Source: Desulfopila_A sp964446655
GTDB taxonomy: Bacteria > Desulfobacterota > Desulfobulbia > Desulfobulbales > Desulfocapsaceae
Length of the DNA stretch: 64,000 nucleotides
Reading direction: 5' to 3'
Assembly: GCA_964446655.1 (NCBI GenBank)
Contig: CAYUPL010000012.1
Span: forward strand, 17,815-81,814
Within the stretch, counting starts at the first letter, position 1. Each line of letters starts with the position of its first letter. Below are positions 25,969 to 34,464 of this stretch, piece after piece. The translations under genes and the position numbers were made by a program. Below the pieces are notes generated by a model. The model saw only the letters and a list, made by a program, of their open reading frames with translations, did not search any database and had not been told where the DNA came from.

Positions 25969-27390
25969 TCAGTTTTCGTTGGACGAGATGGTGTCCCGAA
26001 CCTCGATAAGACGTTTTGCATCGATGCCGTGCCGTTTCATTCTGTTCCACACGGTTACCCGGGAAACACCGAGCAGGTCGGCTGCCTTGGACTGATTACC
26101 CCCTGTTTTTTTCAATACCTCGAGCAATTCGCGCTTTTCGATCTCCTGCATATTGAAGGAGCTTTTTCGTGGGGGCTGAGATGTCTGTGTCGCAGGACGT
26201 CGCGGTTTGTAAATAGTCTCAGGCAGGTGGTGGGGCTGAATAACCGCTTCATGACAGGTTACCATGGCATATTCGAAGGCGCCTTTCAGCTCTCGGACAT
26301 TACCCGGCCAGGAGTGGTTCATCAGAACCTCCACCGTATCTTTGCTGATGCCCTTGATATGTTTGTCGTCCTTCAGAATCATCTTGGTAAGAAACGATTC
26401 GGCCAGCAGGGGAATATCTTCCACCCGGTGGCGCAGAGGGGGCAGAAAGATAGGAATGACGTTGATCCTGAAATAAAAATCCTTGCGGTAGTCGCCCTGC
26501 TCCACCAGCTGCATCAGATCCTGGTTTGTTGCGGAAATGATGCGGACGTCGGTGCGAATGGGACTGCTGCTGCCAACCCGCTCAATCACCTTCTCCTCCA
26601 GTACACGCAACAATTTGGTCTGGGTAGAAATGGGCAGATCGCCTATTTCATCAAGGAAAATGTCTCCCTCATTGGCCTTTTCAAAGCGACCGATCCGGTC
26701 TTTATAGGCGCCGGTATAGGCGCCGCGGACATGGCCGAACAGCTCACTTTCGAGCAATGATTCCGTCAGGGCGGCACAGTTGACTTTGACAAAGGGTTTG
26801 TCCCGGCGCAGCCCGATGTCATGGATCGCCCGACTGACCAGTTCTTTGCCGGTACCGCTTTCACCATAGATTATTACCGGGGCATGGGAGCCGGCCGCGT
26901 TTCTGATCATATCAAAAACCTGATGCATCCGGGCCGAAACACCGACGATGCCCTGAAAATGATCTCCCGAGCGAAGATGCCGGCGATAGGCTTCAATCTG
27001 GTTGTCTTTTTCGGCGAGGTCGGAGATGTCGGCAATGGTTCCCACCGCGCCCAGGACGGTATTATCGGCTGCTCTGAGGATGGCCCCGTTTTTCAAGGCT
27101 TGAAAAACGGTACCGTCTTTTTTACGGATGGTGCATTGGCGCTGCTCAACTTCGCCGTGACGAAAAAGAGCGCACCAGCCCTCGGAACCGTTCCGACGGG
27201 CTTCATCGCAGATGTCGCACTGCAGAATGCGGCAGGATTTGCCGATGATTTCATCCCTGCTGTACCCGGTTATCTCCTCGAAGGCTTTGTTGACGGAGAC
27301 AATGGCGCCTTGCGTGTTGACAATCATGATGCCGTCACGAATGGTATCCACCACGGTTTTCCAGTATCCGTCAAGCTCCCGTCCGATCAT
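25969..27390 (-). CDS. PAS-AAA-Fis sigma-54-dependent activator
   Basis: 473 residues. Residues 8-125 form a PAS domain with an unusual cysteine cluster, C53, C58, C61, C73 and C86. The AAA+ domain has Walker A GESGTGKE (176-183), the sigma-54 contact loop GAYTGA (223-228) and FLDEIGDLP. The C-terminal Fis-type helix-turn-helix reads GGNQSKAADLLGVSRVTVWNRM. It has no receiver domain, so it senses a signal itself, plausibly redox or metal through the PAS cysteines. It is divergent from the Hdr/MetF operon, which has a sigma-54 promoter and palindromes in the shared 246-bp intergenic region, making that operon the likely target. Confidence 0.95.
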   Translation of the reverse strand: MIGRELDGYWKTVVDTIRDGIMIVNTQGAIVSVNKAFEEITGYSRDEIIGKSCRILQCDICDEARRNGSEGWCALFRHGEVEQRQCTIRKKDGTVFQALKNGAILRAADNTVLGAVGTIADISDLAEKDNQIEAYRRHLRSGDHFQGIVGVSARMHQVFDMIRNAAGSHAPVIIYGESGTGKELVSRAIHDIGLRRDKPFVKVNCAALTESLLESELFGHVRGAYTGAYKDRIGRFEKANEGDIFLDEIGDLPISTQTKLLRVLEEKVIERVGSSSPIRTDVRIISATNQDLMQLVEQGDYRKDFYFRINVIPIFLPPLRHRVEDIPLLAESFLTKMILKDDKHIKGISKDTVEVLMNHSWPGNVRELKGAFEYAMVTCHEAVIQPHHLPETIYKPRRPATQTSQPPRKSSFNMQEIEKRELLEVLKKTGGNQSKAADLLGVSRVTVWNRMKRHGIDAKRLIEVRDTISSNEN

Positions 27391-27400
27391 TAATCACTCC

Positions 27401-27448
27401 TGTTAAGGCTTAACATCTGTAAAGTAGAACACATTTAACAGTTTAACA
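27401..27448. promoter_or_regulatory. TTAACA-type operator candidates before the activator gene
   Basis: A 15-bp palindrome TGTTAAGGCTTAACA lies at 27401-27415, and TTTAACA-G-TTTAACA, a tandem of the same half-site, at 27434-27448. Both sit in the leader of the sigma-54 activator gene, a suitable place for autoregulation. Confidence 0.4.
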
Positions 27449-27478
27449 TTTTGTTGCCAACTGCAATAATTTTTCCTT

Positions 27479-27493
27479 TACCACATTGTGGTA
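27479..27493. promoter_or_regulatory. 15-bp palindrome, possible activator binding site
   Basis: TACCACA-T-TGTGGTA is a perfect palindrome. It lies about 100 bases upstream of the sigma-54 promoter at 27579, the usual distance for an upstream activating sequence bound by an enhancer-binding protein such as the divergent gene product. Confidence 0.5.
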
Positions 27494-27578
27494 TTTGACG
27501 CTGGAGTGGGTGTTTAAGTGACTTGATATTAAGTGAAAATTAATTCTTATGAAGAGTTTAAATATTTCTGATTTCGGC

Positions 27579-27595
27579 TTGGCGCAGTTGTTGCT
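27579..27595 (+). promoter_or_regulatory. Sigma-54 promoter of the Hdr/MetF operon
   Basis: TTGGCGCAGTTGTTGCT matches the consensus TGGCAC-N5-TTGCW, with GG at -24 and GC at -12 in correct spacing and one deviation in the -24 block. The predicted transcript starts near 27605, 30 bases before the first gene. Confidence 0.75.
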
Positions 27596-27636
27596 CAACA
27601 CAGCAGTTGAACACTTTTTCGGGAGCATGGTAATCG

Positions 27637-27876
27637 ATGGAAAATATCGGAAAAATAATTGATTTCAGGGATTCACTTTCCTCTATATCTCTGTTAAAGG
27701 TGACACAGGTATTTGGAAAAATGAGCCCTTTTGAAATTTTGGAGATACGAGGGGCTGATCCCGAAATCCAGCAGGATCTTTTTAAAGTTCTGCCCAGTGC
27801 GGCATACGAAATCGTTGACGACGATGCTGCTGATGAAGAGGATCTCCATCGACTACGAATTCGTAAACGGTGGTAA
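27637..27876 (+). CDS. TusA-like protein lacking the catalytic cysteine
   Basis: 79 residues. The pattern IDFRDS...LLKVTQVFGKMSPFEILEIRGADPEIQQDL, then SAAYEIVDDDAADEEDLHRLRIRK, follows the TusA/SirA fold: first strand, a helix with the L.K....... pattern, the GE/FEILE strand, the DP turn and a terminal Y/RIRK strand. The usual CPxP motif at the start of the first helix is replaced by SLSSIS, so sulfur relay by persulfide is not possible. It is the first gene behind the sigma-54 promoter. It may serve as a structural or docking factor for the Hdr proteins. The assignment is by pattern only. Confidence 0.55.
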   Translation: MENIGKIIDFRDSLSSISLLKVTQVFGKMSPFEILEIRGADPEIQQDLFKVLPSAAYEIVDDDAADEEDLHRLRIRKRW

Positions 27877-27959
27877 GCACCCGGCTGTTAAAGGCGTTGT
27901 CTCACGGAGACAGCTGAACCAGAGACCAAAACGTGTACAGGATAAAAAGGACGAAATCA

Positions 27960-29282
27960 ATGGCAGAGAGCAGTATTACAATCAAAGGGAAAAAAAAGGG
28001 TTCCTTCATGGACAAGGTCAAGGAGATTTTGCCCGAAGGCGGTAATCTGAACCTGTGTCTTACATGTGGCGCCTGTTCTTCCGGGTGTCCGGCATCCGGA
28101 CTTGAGGATATGGATCCACGAAAATTCCTGCGTATGTGCGCCATGGGATTGGATGAGGAGGCAACCGGGTCTCCCTGGGTCTGGATGTGTACCATGTGCC
28201 AGCGCTGTATTTATGTCTGTCCCATGAAAATAGACATTCCGCAGCTGGTCTTTAATGCCAGGGCGACCTGGCCCCGCGACGAGCGCCCCAAGGGTATCCG
28301 TGAGTCCTGTGATATGGCACTCCGCAATGATTCCACCAGCGCCATGGGAACGGCACCTGATGATTTTATCTTTGTTGTAGAAGATGTCCTGGCGGAATAC
28401 CAGGAAGCGCAGCCGGAATTTAAGGATATGGTCGCCCCTATCGACAAACCCGGCGCCCATTTTTTTCTCAACCAGAATTCCAGAGAACCGGTAACCGAAC
28501 CGGATGAACTTGTACCCCTGTGGAAAATTCTTCATCTGGCCGGAGTAGACTGGACCTACGGCAGCAAGGGCTGGGCTGCGGAGAATTACTGCCTCTTTTT
28601 GGCGGATAATGACTGCTGGGAGCATGTCACCCGGGTTTCGGCCAACCAGGCCGATTACCTCGGCTGTAAGGTCTTTCTCAATACGGAATGAGGCCACATC
28701 ACATTCGCAGTCCGGGCCGGACTGAAAAAATTTGGTATCGAGCACAACTTTGAAGTCGCATCAATTTACCAGTATTACGCTAAATGGATCCGTGAGGGTC
28801 GCTTGAAGGTGACTTCCGAATGGAACAGGGAGCGTAAGATAAAGTTCACTATCCAGGATCCCTGCCAGATCATCCGCAAGGGCTATGGCGATGCCGTGGC
28901 CGAAGATCTGCGTTATGTCGTCAAGATGGTGGTCGGCGAGGAAAACGTGATAGAAATGACCCCCAATAAGTCCAACAACTACTGTTGCGGCGGCGGCGGC
29001 GGCTTTCTCCAGTCGGGTTATACTGAAGAGCGCCGTGCCTACGGTAAGTTCAAGTTTGACCAGATACTAGCCACGGGCGCCGATTATTGTATCACCGGGT
29101 GTCATAATTGCCACGCTCAGGTCCATGACATCGGCCATCATTTTGGCGGGACCTACAATACCGTGCATCTCTGGACCCTTATCTGTCTGTCCCTGGGTGT
29201 ATTAGGACCCAATGAACGGACGTATCTTGGTGATGATCTCAAGGATGTCGATGTCTTTCATCCTGAAACCGCTCTTTTTTAA
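27960..29282 (+). CDS. HdrC/HdrB-type iron-sulfur protein, selenoprotein (Sec244)
   Basis: Read through an in-frame TGA (28689-28691) this is one 440-residue protein. N-terminal ferredoxin-like part with two [4Fe-4S] sets, C33/C36/C39/C43 and C77/C80/C83/C87 (HdrC/GlpC type). Then a first CCG module ending in TEUGH, where homologues such as HdrD/DsrK-type proteins have ECGH, and a second CCG module with C302 (QDPC), C342-C343 (NYCCGGGGG) and C381/C384 (GCHNCH). The sequence on both sides of the TGA is in the same frame and family. A perfect 7-bp hairpin 16 bases behind the TGA fits a bacterial SECIS. I chose ATG 27960 (AAGGA upstream) over GTG 27933. It probably carries the non-cubane clusters of an Hdr-type bifurcating complex. 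Confidence 0.88.
28708..28724 (+). promoter_or_regulatory. Putative bacterial SECIS hairpin
   Basis: CAGTCCG-GGC-CGGACTG is a perfect 7-bp stem with a G-containing 3-base loop. It begins 16 bases after the TGA, so its loop lies about 24 bases behind the codon, within the range reported for bacterial SECIS elements read by SelB. Confidence 0.65.
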
Positions 29283-29332
29283 AGCACGGGAAACTGCTAA
29301 CCGACATCTCTGACTTGGAGGAAATATTCGTC

Positions 29333-30205
29333 ATGAGTTTTCAAAAAAAATTGTCATCCAATGATTTTGTAGTGCTGGCCGAAATGCATACTCCCAAAGG
29401 AGTTAATATTGCCAGACTGGTTAACGACGCTCGACGTATAAAAGGAAGGGTCGATGCCATCGTTGTTCCTGATATGGACAACGGTATTGTCAGGATGAGT
29501 GCCCTGGCCGGTGGTGTGCTGATGCGCCAGGAAGGTATTGAAACCATCATTCACATGTATTGCAGGGACCGGAACCGGCTTGCGCTGCAGGGCGATGCCA
29601 TGGCCGCTCATGTCCTGGGCATCAACAACATCGTTGTGGTTCACAGCGAAGATATGAGCCAGAGTGATCACCGCGAGGCTCAGACCGTCACCGACATTGA
29701 CGAGGTAGAGCTTCTCGGCGCCATCAAGATGCTTGCCGCGGGGAAAGATATGGAGGGTTTTGAGCTGGACGGTATCCCCAGCTTCACCTGTGGTTGTAGC
29801 ATTGCTCCCTATGAAAATCCGAAAGAGCTGGATAAAGAGATTGAGCTTGCTGGCAAGAAGGTGGAGGCCGGTGCATCTTTTGTTATCACTCCGCCCGTTT
29901 TCAATCTGGATGATTTTTCATCATTTCTGGAAAAAGCCAAAGTGCTGGCTGTACCGATTATTCCCACGGTTTTTCTGATTAAGTCGCTGGCGATAGCGCA
30001 ATATATTGCCAACAGTGAGCCGGGTGCCGACATCTCCGATGATTTGATCCGCCGGATCAGGAAGGCCCCGGATCGGGAGCTCGAGGGTATCAAAATAGCG
30101 GGGGAGACAATCGCGGCAATGAAGCGCATGGTGGGTGGTGTTAAGGTCCAGACCCTGGGCTGGGAGCATAAGCTTCCCGAGATACTCGATGTTGCGGGAG
30201 TCTGA
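29333..30205 (+). CDS. MetF-like methylenetetrahydrofolate reductase (paralogue 1)
   Basis: 290 residues with the MetF TIM barrel: LAEMHTPKGVNIARLVNDA, VDAIVVPDMDNGIVRMSALAG, MYCRDRNRLALQGD, LGINNIVVVHSED, CGCSIAPYENPKELDKEIEL, and EAGASFVITPPVFNLDDF. Start at 29333 behind TTGGAGGAAATATTCGTC. It differs from the second MetF in this operon: the canonical LSGDH...GDHP segment is changed to VVHSEDMSQSDHRE. It is placed directly behind the selenoprotein and before HdrA, so it is probably the flavin partner of that subcomplex, but its substrate might differ from methylene-THF. Confidence 0.85.
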   Translation: MSFQKKLSSNDFVVLAEMHTPKGVNIARLVNDARRIKGRVDAIVVPDMDNGIVRMSALAGGVLMRQEGIETIIHMYCRDRNRLALQGDAMAAHVLGINNIVVVHSEDMSQSDHREAQTVTDIDEVELLGAIKMLAAGKDMEGFELDGIPSFTCGCSIAPYENPKELDKEIELAGKKVEAGASFVITPPVFNLDDFSSFLEKAKVLAVPIIPTVFLIKSLAIAQYIANSEPGADISDDLIRRIRKAPDRELEGIKIAGETIAAMKRMVGGVKVQTLGWEHKLPEILDVAGV

Positions 30206-30274
30206 TTGTTTTTCCGGAAAAACGACTATACGGGATGAAGTGCGCCCATTTAATCAGTGAATGAGAAGGTAGAA

Positions 30275-33200
30275 ATGCAGAATACAAAAGAACTTCCAAC
30301 CAGTAATAAAGTGCTTGTTATAGGCGGCGGTCTTGGCGGTATTCGTACCGCCCTCGATCTTGCCGAAGCTGAAAAGGATGTGATTCTGGTTGACAAGTCC
30401 TATAATATTGGCGGATTGATGACCCAGTTGGATCGGACCTTTCCCACCAATAACTGCGACTTGTGTACGTTGTCACCGAATTTGTCGGAAGGTGGCAGGC
30501 AGAAGCACATTGAGCTTGAGGCAATGACAACAGTGACCGGTATAACAGGGGAGAAGGGGAACTTCAAAGCAACCCTGCGCACCGAGCCGCGCTATATTAA
30601 CCTCGACAAATGTACGGCATGCGGAGAATGCTATAAACAGTTTCCCCAGTGGGTTCGTTTTACCCCGGGACTGGATCATCGCGCTCCAACCTGTATGCGC
30701 TATCCTCAGGCGATTCCGCAGGCCTATTCCATCGATCTGGCAAAGTGTGATGATGTTGAAGCACTTGTCAACGTGTGCCCGGCAGGAGCTATTCAACTCG
30801 ATGATATCGGCAGAAACCGTGAAGTTCGCTGCGGTTCCGTTGTTCTGGCCATGGGGGCGGATCTTTTCGACCCGAGTCATCTCGATTATCTTGCCTATGC
30901 GACACAGCCCGATGTGGTAACGAGTCTGGAGTATGAACGAATCCTTTCGGCGTCGGGACCAACCCAGGGACAGCTTATTCGGCCGTCCAACAGGCAACAG
31001 CCCAAAAAAATAGCCTGGATCCAGTGCATCGGTTCACGCGGAATTCAAAAAGGAGCAGGGTCGCATTGTTCCAGTGCCTGTTGCATGTTTGCTCTGAAGG
31101 AGGCCATCGTTACTAAGGAGCGCTTCGGGGAGAACATTGAAACAACCATCTTTTATATGGATATGCGGACCTTCGGTAAGGATTATGAGCTGTATTATCA
31201 GCGGGCCAGGGATGAGTTTGGGGTTCGCTTTATTCATAGTCGGCCTCACTCCATTTTGCAGGAAGAGGGGGAAAAAGACCTGAAACTCTCCTATACTCTG
31301 GAGGGTAACTCCAGCCAGATAACGGAAGAGTTTGATATGGTGGTTCTTGCCACCGGCTTTAAAGTCAGTGAAGAGAGCCGGGAGCTTCTGCAGAAACTGG
31401 GCCTGGAAACCAACAGCAGTAATTTTCCGACGACTCCCGGTTTCAATGCCGTGGTTACTTCACGTCCGGGTGTTTATGTCTGCGGCACCTTACAGGAGCC
31501 CAAGGATATTCCCGAGACCATGGTGCAGGCCAGTGCCGCCGCCTGTATGGCGGCCAAGGATATTGTATCGACTCCCCTAACGGAAGACGAGTTTGAAATG
31601 TTGCCGCCGGAAAGAGATATCAGCGGAGAAGAGGCCAGAGTTGGTGTCTTCATCTGTGATTGCGGTGTAAACATCGGTGCCGTGGCGGATGTCGAGGAAC
31701 TTGTACGTTTCGCCGAGCAGCTGCCTGGAGTGGCGGTTGCCGCCGCCAAGGGTCATGGCTGCAGCCGTGAATCCATGGAACAGATCAAGGCCGCCATTGT
31801 TGAGGAGGGCCTCAATCGTGTTGTGGTGGCGGCATGTTCGCCCAGGACCCATGAAGCCAAGTTTCAGGATCTTATCCGTCAGGCCGGTTTAAATAAATAC
31901 CTGCTGGAGATGGCCAATATCCGGGATCAGTCCACCTGGGTACATGGTGGCAACCCGCAAGCGGCAACAGAAAAGTCGAAGGAACTTATCCACATGGCCG
32001 TTGGTGCGGTGATAGCCTCCAAGCCGCTTTACGAACACAGCCTGCCGATGAATAAAGATGTTCTGGTGGTGGGTGGTGGAGTAACCGGTATGACCTCGGC
32101 GCTTGAACTTGCTGATCAGGGTTTTAAAGTGTATCTGGCGGAAAAAACGGCATCTCTGGGAGGTGTCGCCAAATCGCTGCATAAAACACTGGAAGGCGAT
32201 GACGTCACGGCTCTGGTTGAAGATCTGCTTTGTCGTACTAAAGCGCATGAGAAGATAGAAGTGATTACCGGTGCGCTCATTGTAGATCACAACGGCATGC
32301 CCGGTTTGTTCACTACCGGAATGCAGGTGGGCAAGCAGATGTTTTATCGCCGCATCGAACATGGTGTCACCATTATGGCGACGGGGGCATTGCCGAATCG
32401 GCCCGCCAAGTATCTCCTGGGAGAAAATGACAGCGTCGGTACCCAGATTGATTTGCAGGCCATCCTGGAAGAGGACCGACAGAAGGCTCAGTCTTGGGAG
32501 AATGTGGTGATGGTGCAATGCGTCGGCTCCCGTGACGAAGACAATCCCAACTGCTCCCGGATCTGTTGTCAGAGCGCCATTAAAAACGGTCTGCGCCTTC
32601 TAGAAGTCAATCCGGATGTGCGGGTTTTTGTGCTCTATCGCGATCTACGCACCTATGGTTTTCAGGAGGAGTATTATCAGAAGGCGCGGGAAAAAGGTAT
32701 TATTTTCGTGCGCTATACCACGGACAATCCTCCGCTGGTCGAGGCGGCAGGTGATACGATCAATGTCCGCTTTACCGATCCCATTCTGGGAATGGATCTG
32801 ACGGTGGCGGCTGATTATCTCTGCCTCAGTACCGGACTTGTGGCCGACAAGGATTCCACCGAGGAACTTGCCATGGTCTTCAAGTTGCAGCGCACTCATG
32901 ACGGCTATTTTCTCGAAGATCATATCAAGCTGCGTCCGGTGGATATGGCCATGCCGGGCTTTTATGTCGCCGGTACGGCACATTCTCCTAAATCCATCCG
33001 CGAGAGTCTGGTGCAGGCACGTGCTGCGGCCTCACGGGCGCAGACATTGCTGGCCCGGGATTCGATTAATCTTGGTGCCGCTTCCGCCAGGGTGGATGGT
33101 GACAAATGCGCCGCCTGTCTCATCTGCGTCCGGGCCTGTCCCTTTGACGTCCCCTTTATTAACGCAGAGGGATATTCCGAGATTGACCCGGCCCAGTGCC

Positions 33201-33322
33201 ATGGATGCGGACTCTGTGCTTCTGAATGTCCTGCTAAGGCGATTCAGCTGATGCAGTTTGAAGATGATCGAATTCTTGCAAAAATCGAAGATTTGTTTGA
33301 CAGGTTGGAGGCCAAGGCGTAA
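30275..33322 (+). CDS. hdrA: HdrA-like FAD/iron-sulfur subunit with two flavin modules
   Basis: 1015 residues from the ATG at 30275 (GAGAAGGTAGAA upstream). N-terminal FAD motif VIGGGLGGIRTALDLAE near 15-30, NNCDLC, and a cluster motif CTACGEC near 112. From about residue 456 the canonical HdrA opening VGVFICDCGVNIG starts a second module with CSPRTHE, a second FAD motif VLVVGGGVTGMTSALELAD near 596, and QCVGSRDEDNPNCSRICC. Two [4Fe-4S] motifs close the protein (CAACLICVRACP and CHGCGLCASECP). HdrA holds the bifurcating FAD in Hdr complexes. The duplicated flavin module is typical of large bacterial HdrA proteins. Its stop overlaps the MvhD start by one base. Confidence 0.95.
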   Translation: MQNTKELPTSNKVLVIGGGLGGIRTALDLAEAEKDVILVDKSYNIGGLMTQLDRTFPTNNCDLCTLSPNLSEGGRQKHIELEAMTTVTGITGEKGNFKATLRTEPRYINLDKCTACGECYKQFPQWVRFTPGLDHRAPTCMRYPQAIPQAYSIDLAKCDDVEALVNVCPAGAIQLDDIGRNREVRCGSVVLAMGADLFDPSHLDYLAYATQPDVVTSLEYERILSASGPTQGQLIRPSNRQQPKKIAWIQCIGSRGIQKGAGSHCSSACCMFALKEAIVTKERFGENIETTIFYMDMRTFGKDYELYYQRARDEFGVRFIHSRPHSILQEEGEKDLKLSYTLEGNSSQITEEFDMVVLATGFKVSEESRELLQKLGLETNSSNFPTTPGFNAVVTSRPGVYVCGTLQEPKDIPETMVQASAAACMAAKDIVSTPLTEDEFEMLPPERDISGEEARVGVFICDCGVNIGAVADVEELVRFAEQLPGVAVAAAKGHGCSRESMEQIKAAIVEEGLNRVVVAACSPRTHEAKFQDLIRQAGLNKYLLEMANIRDQSTWVHGGNPQAATEKSKELIHMAVGAVIASKPLYEHSLPMNKDVLVVGGGVTGMTSALELADQGFKVYLAEKTASLGGVAKSLHKTLEGDDVTALVEDLLCRTKAHEKIEVITGALIVDHNGMPGLFTTGMQVGKQMFYRRIEHGVTIMATGALPNRPAKYLLGENDSVGTQIDLQAILEEDRQKAQSWENVVMVQCVGSRDEDNPNCSRICCQSAIKNGLRLLEVNPDVRVFVLYRDLRTYGFQEEYYQKAREKGIIFVRYTTDNPPLVEAAGDTINVRFTDPILGMDLTVAADYLCLSTGLVADKDSTEELAMVFKLQRTHDGYFLEDHIKLRPVDMAMPGFYVAGTAHSPKSIRESLVQARAAASRAQTLLARDSINLGAASARVDGDKCAACLICVRACPFDVPFINAEGYSEIDPAQCHGCGLCASECPAKAIQLMQFEDDRILAKIEDLFDRLEAKA

Positions 33323-33765
33323 TGGAAAATTTTGAACCGGTAATCGTGGCGTTCTGCTGCCACTACTGTGCATATACGGCGGCGGACATGGCCGGCAGCC
33401 AGAGGCTGCCTTACCCCGCCAACGTGAAAATTATACGCATACCCTGCTCCGGCAAGGTGGATGCTCTGCATATCGTCAAGGCTTTTGAAAGAGGAGCCGA
33501 TGGCGTCTATGTCGCCGGTTGCCTCGAGGGCGACTGTCATTTTAAAAACGGCAACAACAGAGCCGCCAGGCGAGTGACCTATGTGCAAAAGTATCTGGAG
33601 GAGATCGGTATTGAAAGTGAACGGCTGGAGATGGTGTATATGTCGGCCGGCATGGGATACCGTTTTGCCCAGGTTGCCACTGAGATAACGGAAAAAATCC
33701 GTAAGCTCGGTCCAAGCCCGATTAAATCAGCCCTTGCCGGTCAGTCCGACAAAGTGGCCTGTTGA
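33322..33765 (+). CDS. mvhD: MvhD-type [2Fe-2S] electron-transfer subunit
   Basis: 147 residues. Cysteines C12, C13 and C16 in AFCCHYCAYTAAD, IPCSGKVD and AGCLEGDCHF follow the MvhD/FrhD family pattern. The protein connects HdrA to its electron-donor or acceptor module; in acetogens the HdrABC-MvhD set is joined to MetFV instead of a hydrogenase, and no hydrogenase gene is present here. One-base overlap with hdrA shows translational coupling. The start is set by ATG at the TAATG junction. Confidence 0.95.
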   Translation: MENFEPVIVAFCCHYCAYTAADMAGSQRLPYPANVKIIRIPCSGKVDALHIVKAFERGADGVYVAGCLEGDCHFKNGNNRAARRVTYVQKYLEEIGIESERLEMVYMSAGMGYRFAQVATEITEKIRKLGPSPIKSALAGQSDKVAC

Positions 33766-33795
33766 TGGAAAATTCCAGAAGGAGAGTGAACCACA

Positions 33796-34464
33796 ATGAT
33801 CACTGCTGAACGAAAACCTTTAGAAGAACTTATTGAGTACGTCAAGCCCTACAAGCGTATTCTTCTGCTTGGCTGCAACGAATGTGTTACGGTATGCGCC
33901 GCCGGGGGACGAAAAGAAGTGGGACTTCTGGCTTCCGGTCTGCAAATGGCCTTGTTGAAAAGCGGCAGTTCCATCGATATCAGACAGCACACCCTGGAAA
34001 GACAGTGTGACCCTGAATACGTCGAGGAGCTTGTACCCATGATTGACGGAGTTGAAGCGGTTATGTCCATGGCCTGTGGCTGCGGTGTGCAGCAGCTCGC
34101 CGGCAGATTCAAGGACAAACCGGTTTTTCCGGCAGTCAACACCAAGTTCATGGGAGCATCGGAACGTCAGGGAGTATGGGCGGAAAGATGCCAGGGCTGC
34201 GGTGACTGCATGCTTGGCCAGACCGGTGGTATCTGTCCCATTGCCCGATGCGCCAAACAGCTGATGAACGGTCCCTGTGGCGGTTCCGCCGGTGGTCGTT
34301 GCGAGATCGGTGACGATGTGGACTGTGCCTGGCAGTTGATCTGGGACCGCCTCAAAGCACTTGGCCGTGAAGAGAGCTTTGTTGAAATTACGCCTGCAAA
34401 GGATTGGAGATCCGGTGGGGGCAGTGGACCGCGAAAGATAATTAGAGAGGATTTAGCAGAATGA
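33796..34464 (+). CDS. metV: MetV-type zinc/iron-sulfur subunit of methylene-THF reductase
   Basis: 222 residues of the family annotated as methylenetetrahydrofolate reductase C-terminal domain. Cysteine-rich: GCNECVTVC near 26-34, ACGCGVQ, then WAERCQGCGDCMLGQTGG and GICPIARCAKQLMNGPCGG. MetV partners MetF in anaerobes and passes electrons to its flavin. AAGGAGAGTGAACCACA is the ribosome site. Stop overlaps the start of the second metF by 4 bases, so the two form a stoichiometric pair. Confidence 0.93.
   Translation: MITAERKPLEELIEYVKPYKRILLLGCNECVTVCAAGGRKEVGLLASGLQMALLKSGSSIDIRQHTLERQCDPEYVEELVPMIDGVEAVMSMACGCGVQQLAGRFKDKPVFPAVNTKFMGASERQGVWAERCQGCGDCMLGQTGGICPIARCAKQLMNGPCGGSAGGRCEIGDDVDCAWQLIWDRLKALGREESFVEITPAKDWRSGGGSGPRKIIREDLAE

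Noticed and set aside
28692..29282. A second, separate iron-sulfur gene starting at 28803
   Set aside because: It is in the same frame as the gene before the TGA, lacks its own ribosome site, and starts in the middle of a CCG domain. Read-through at UGA explains all.
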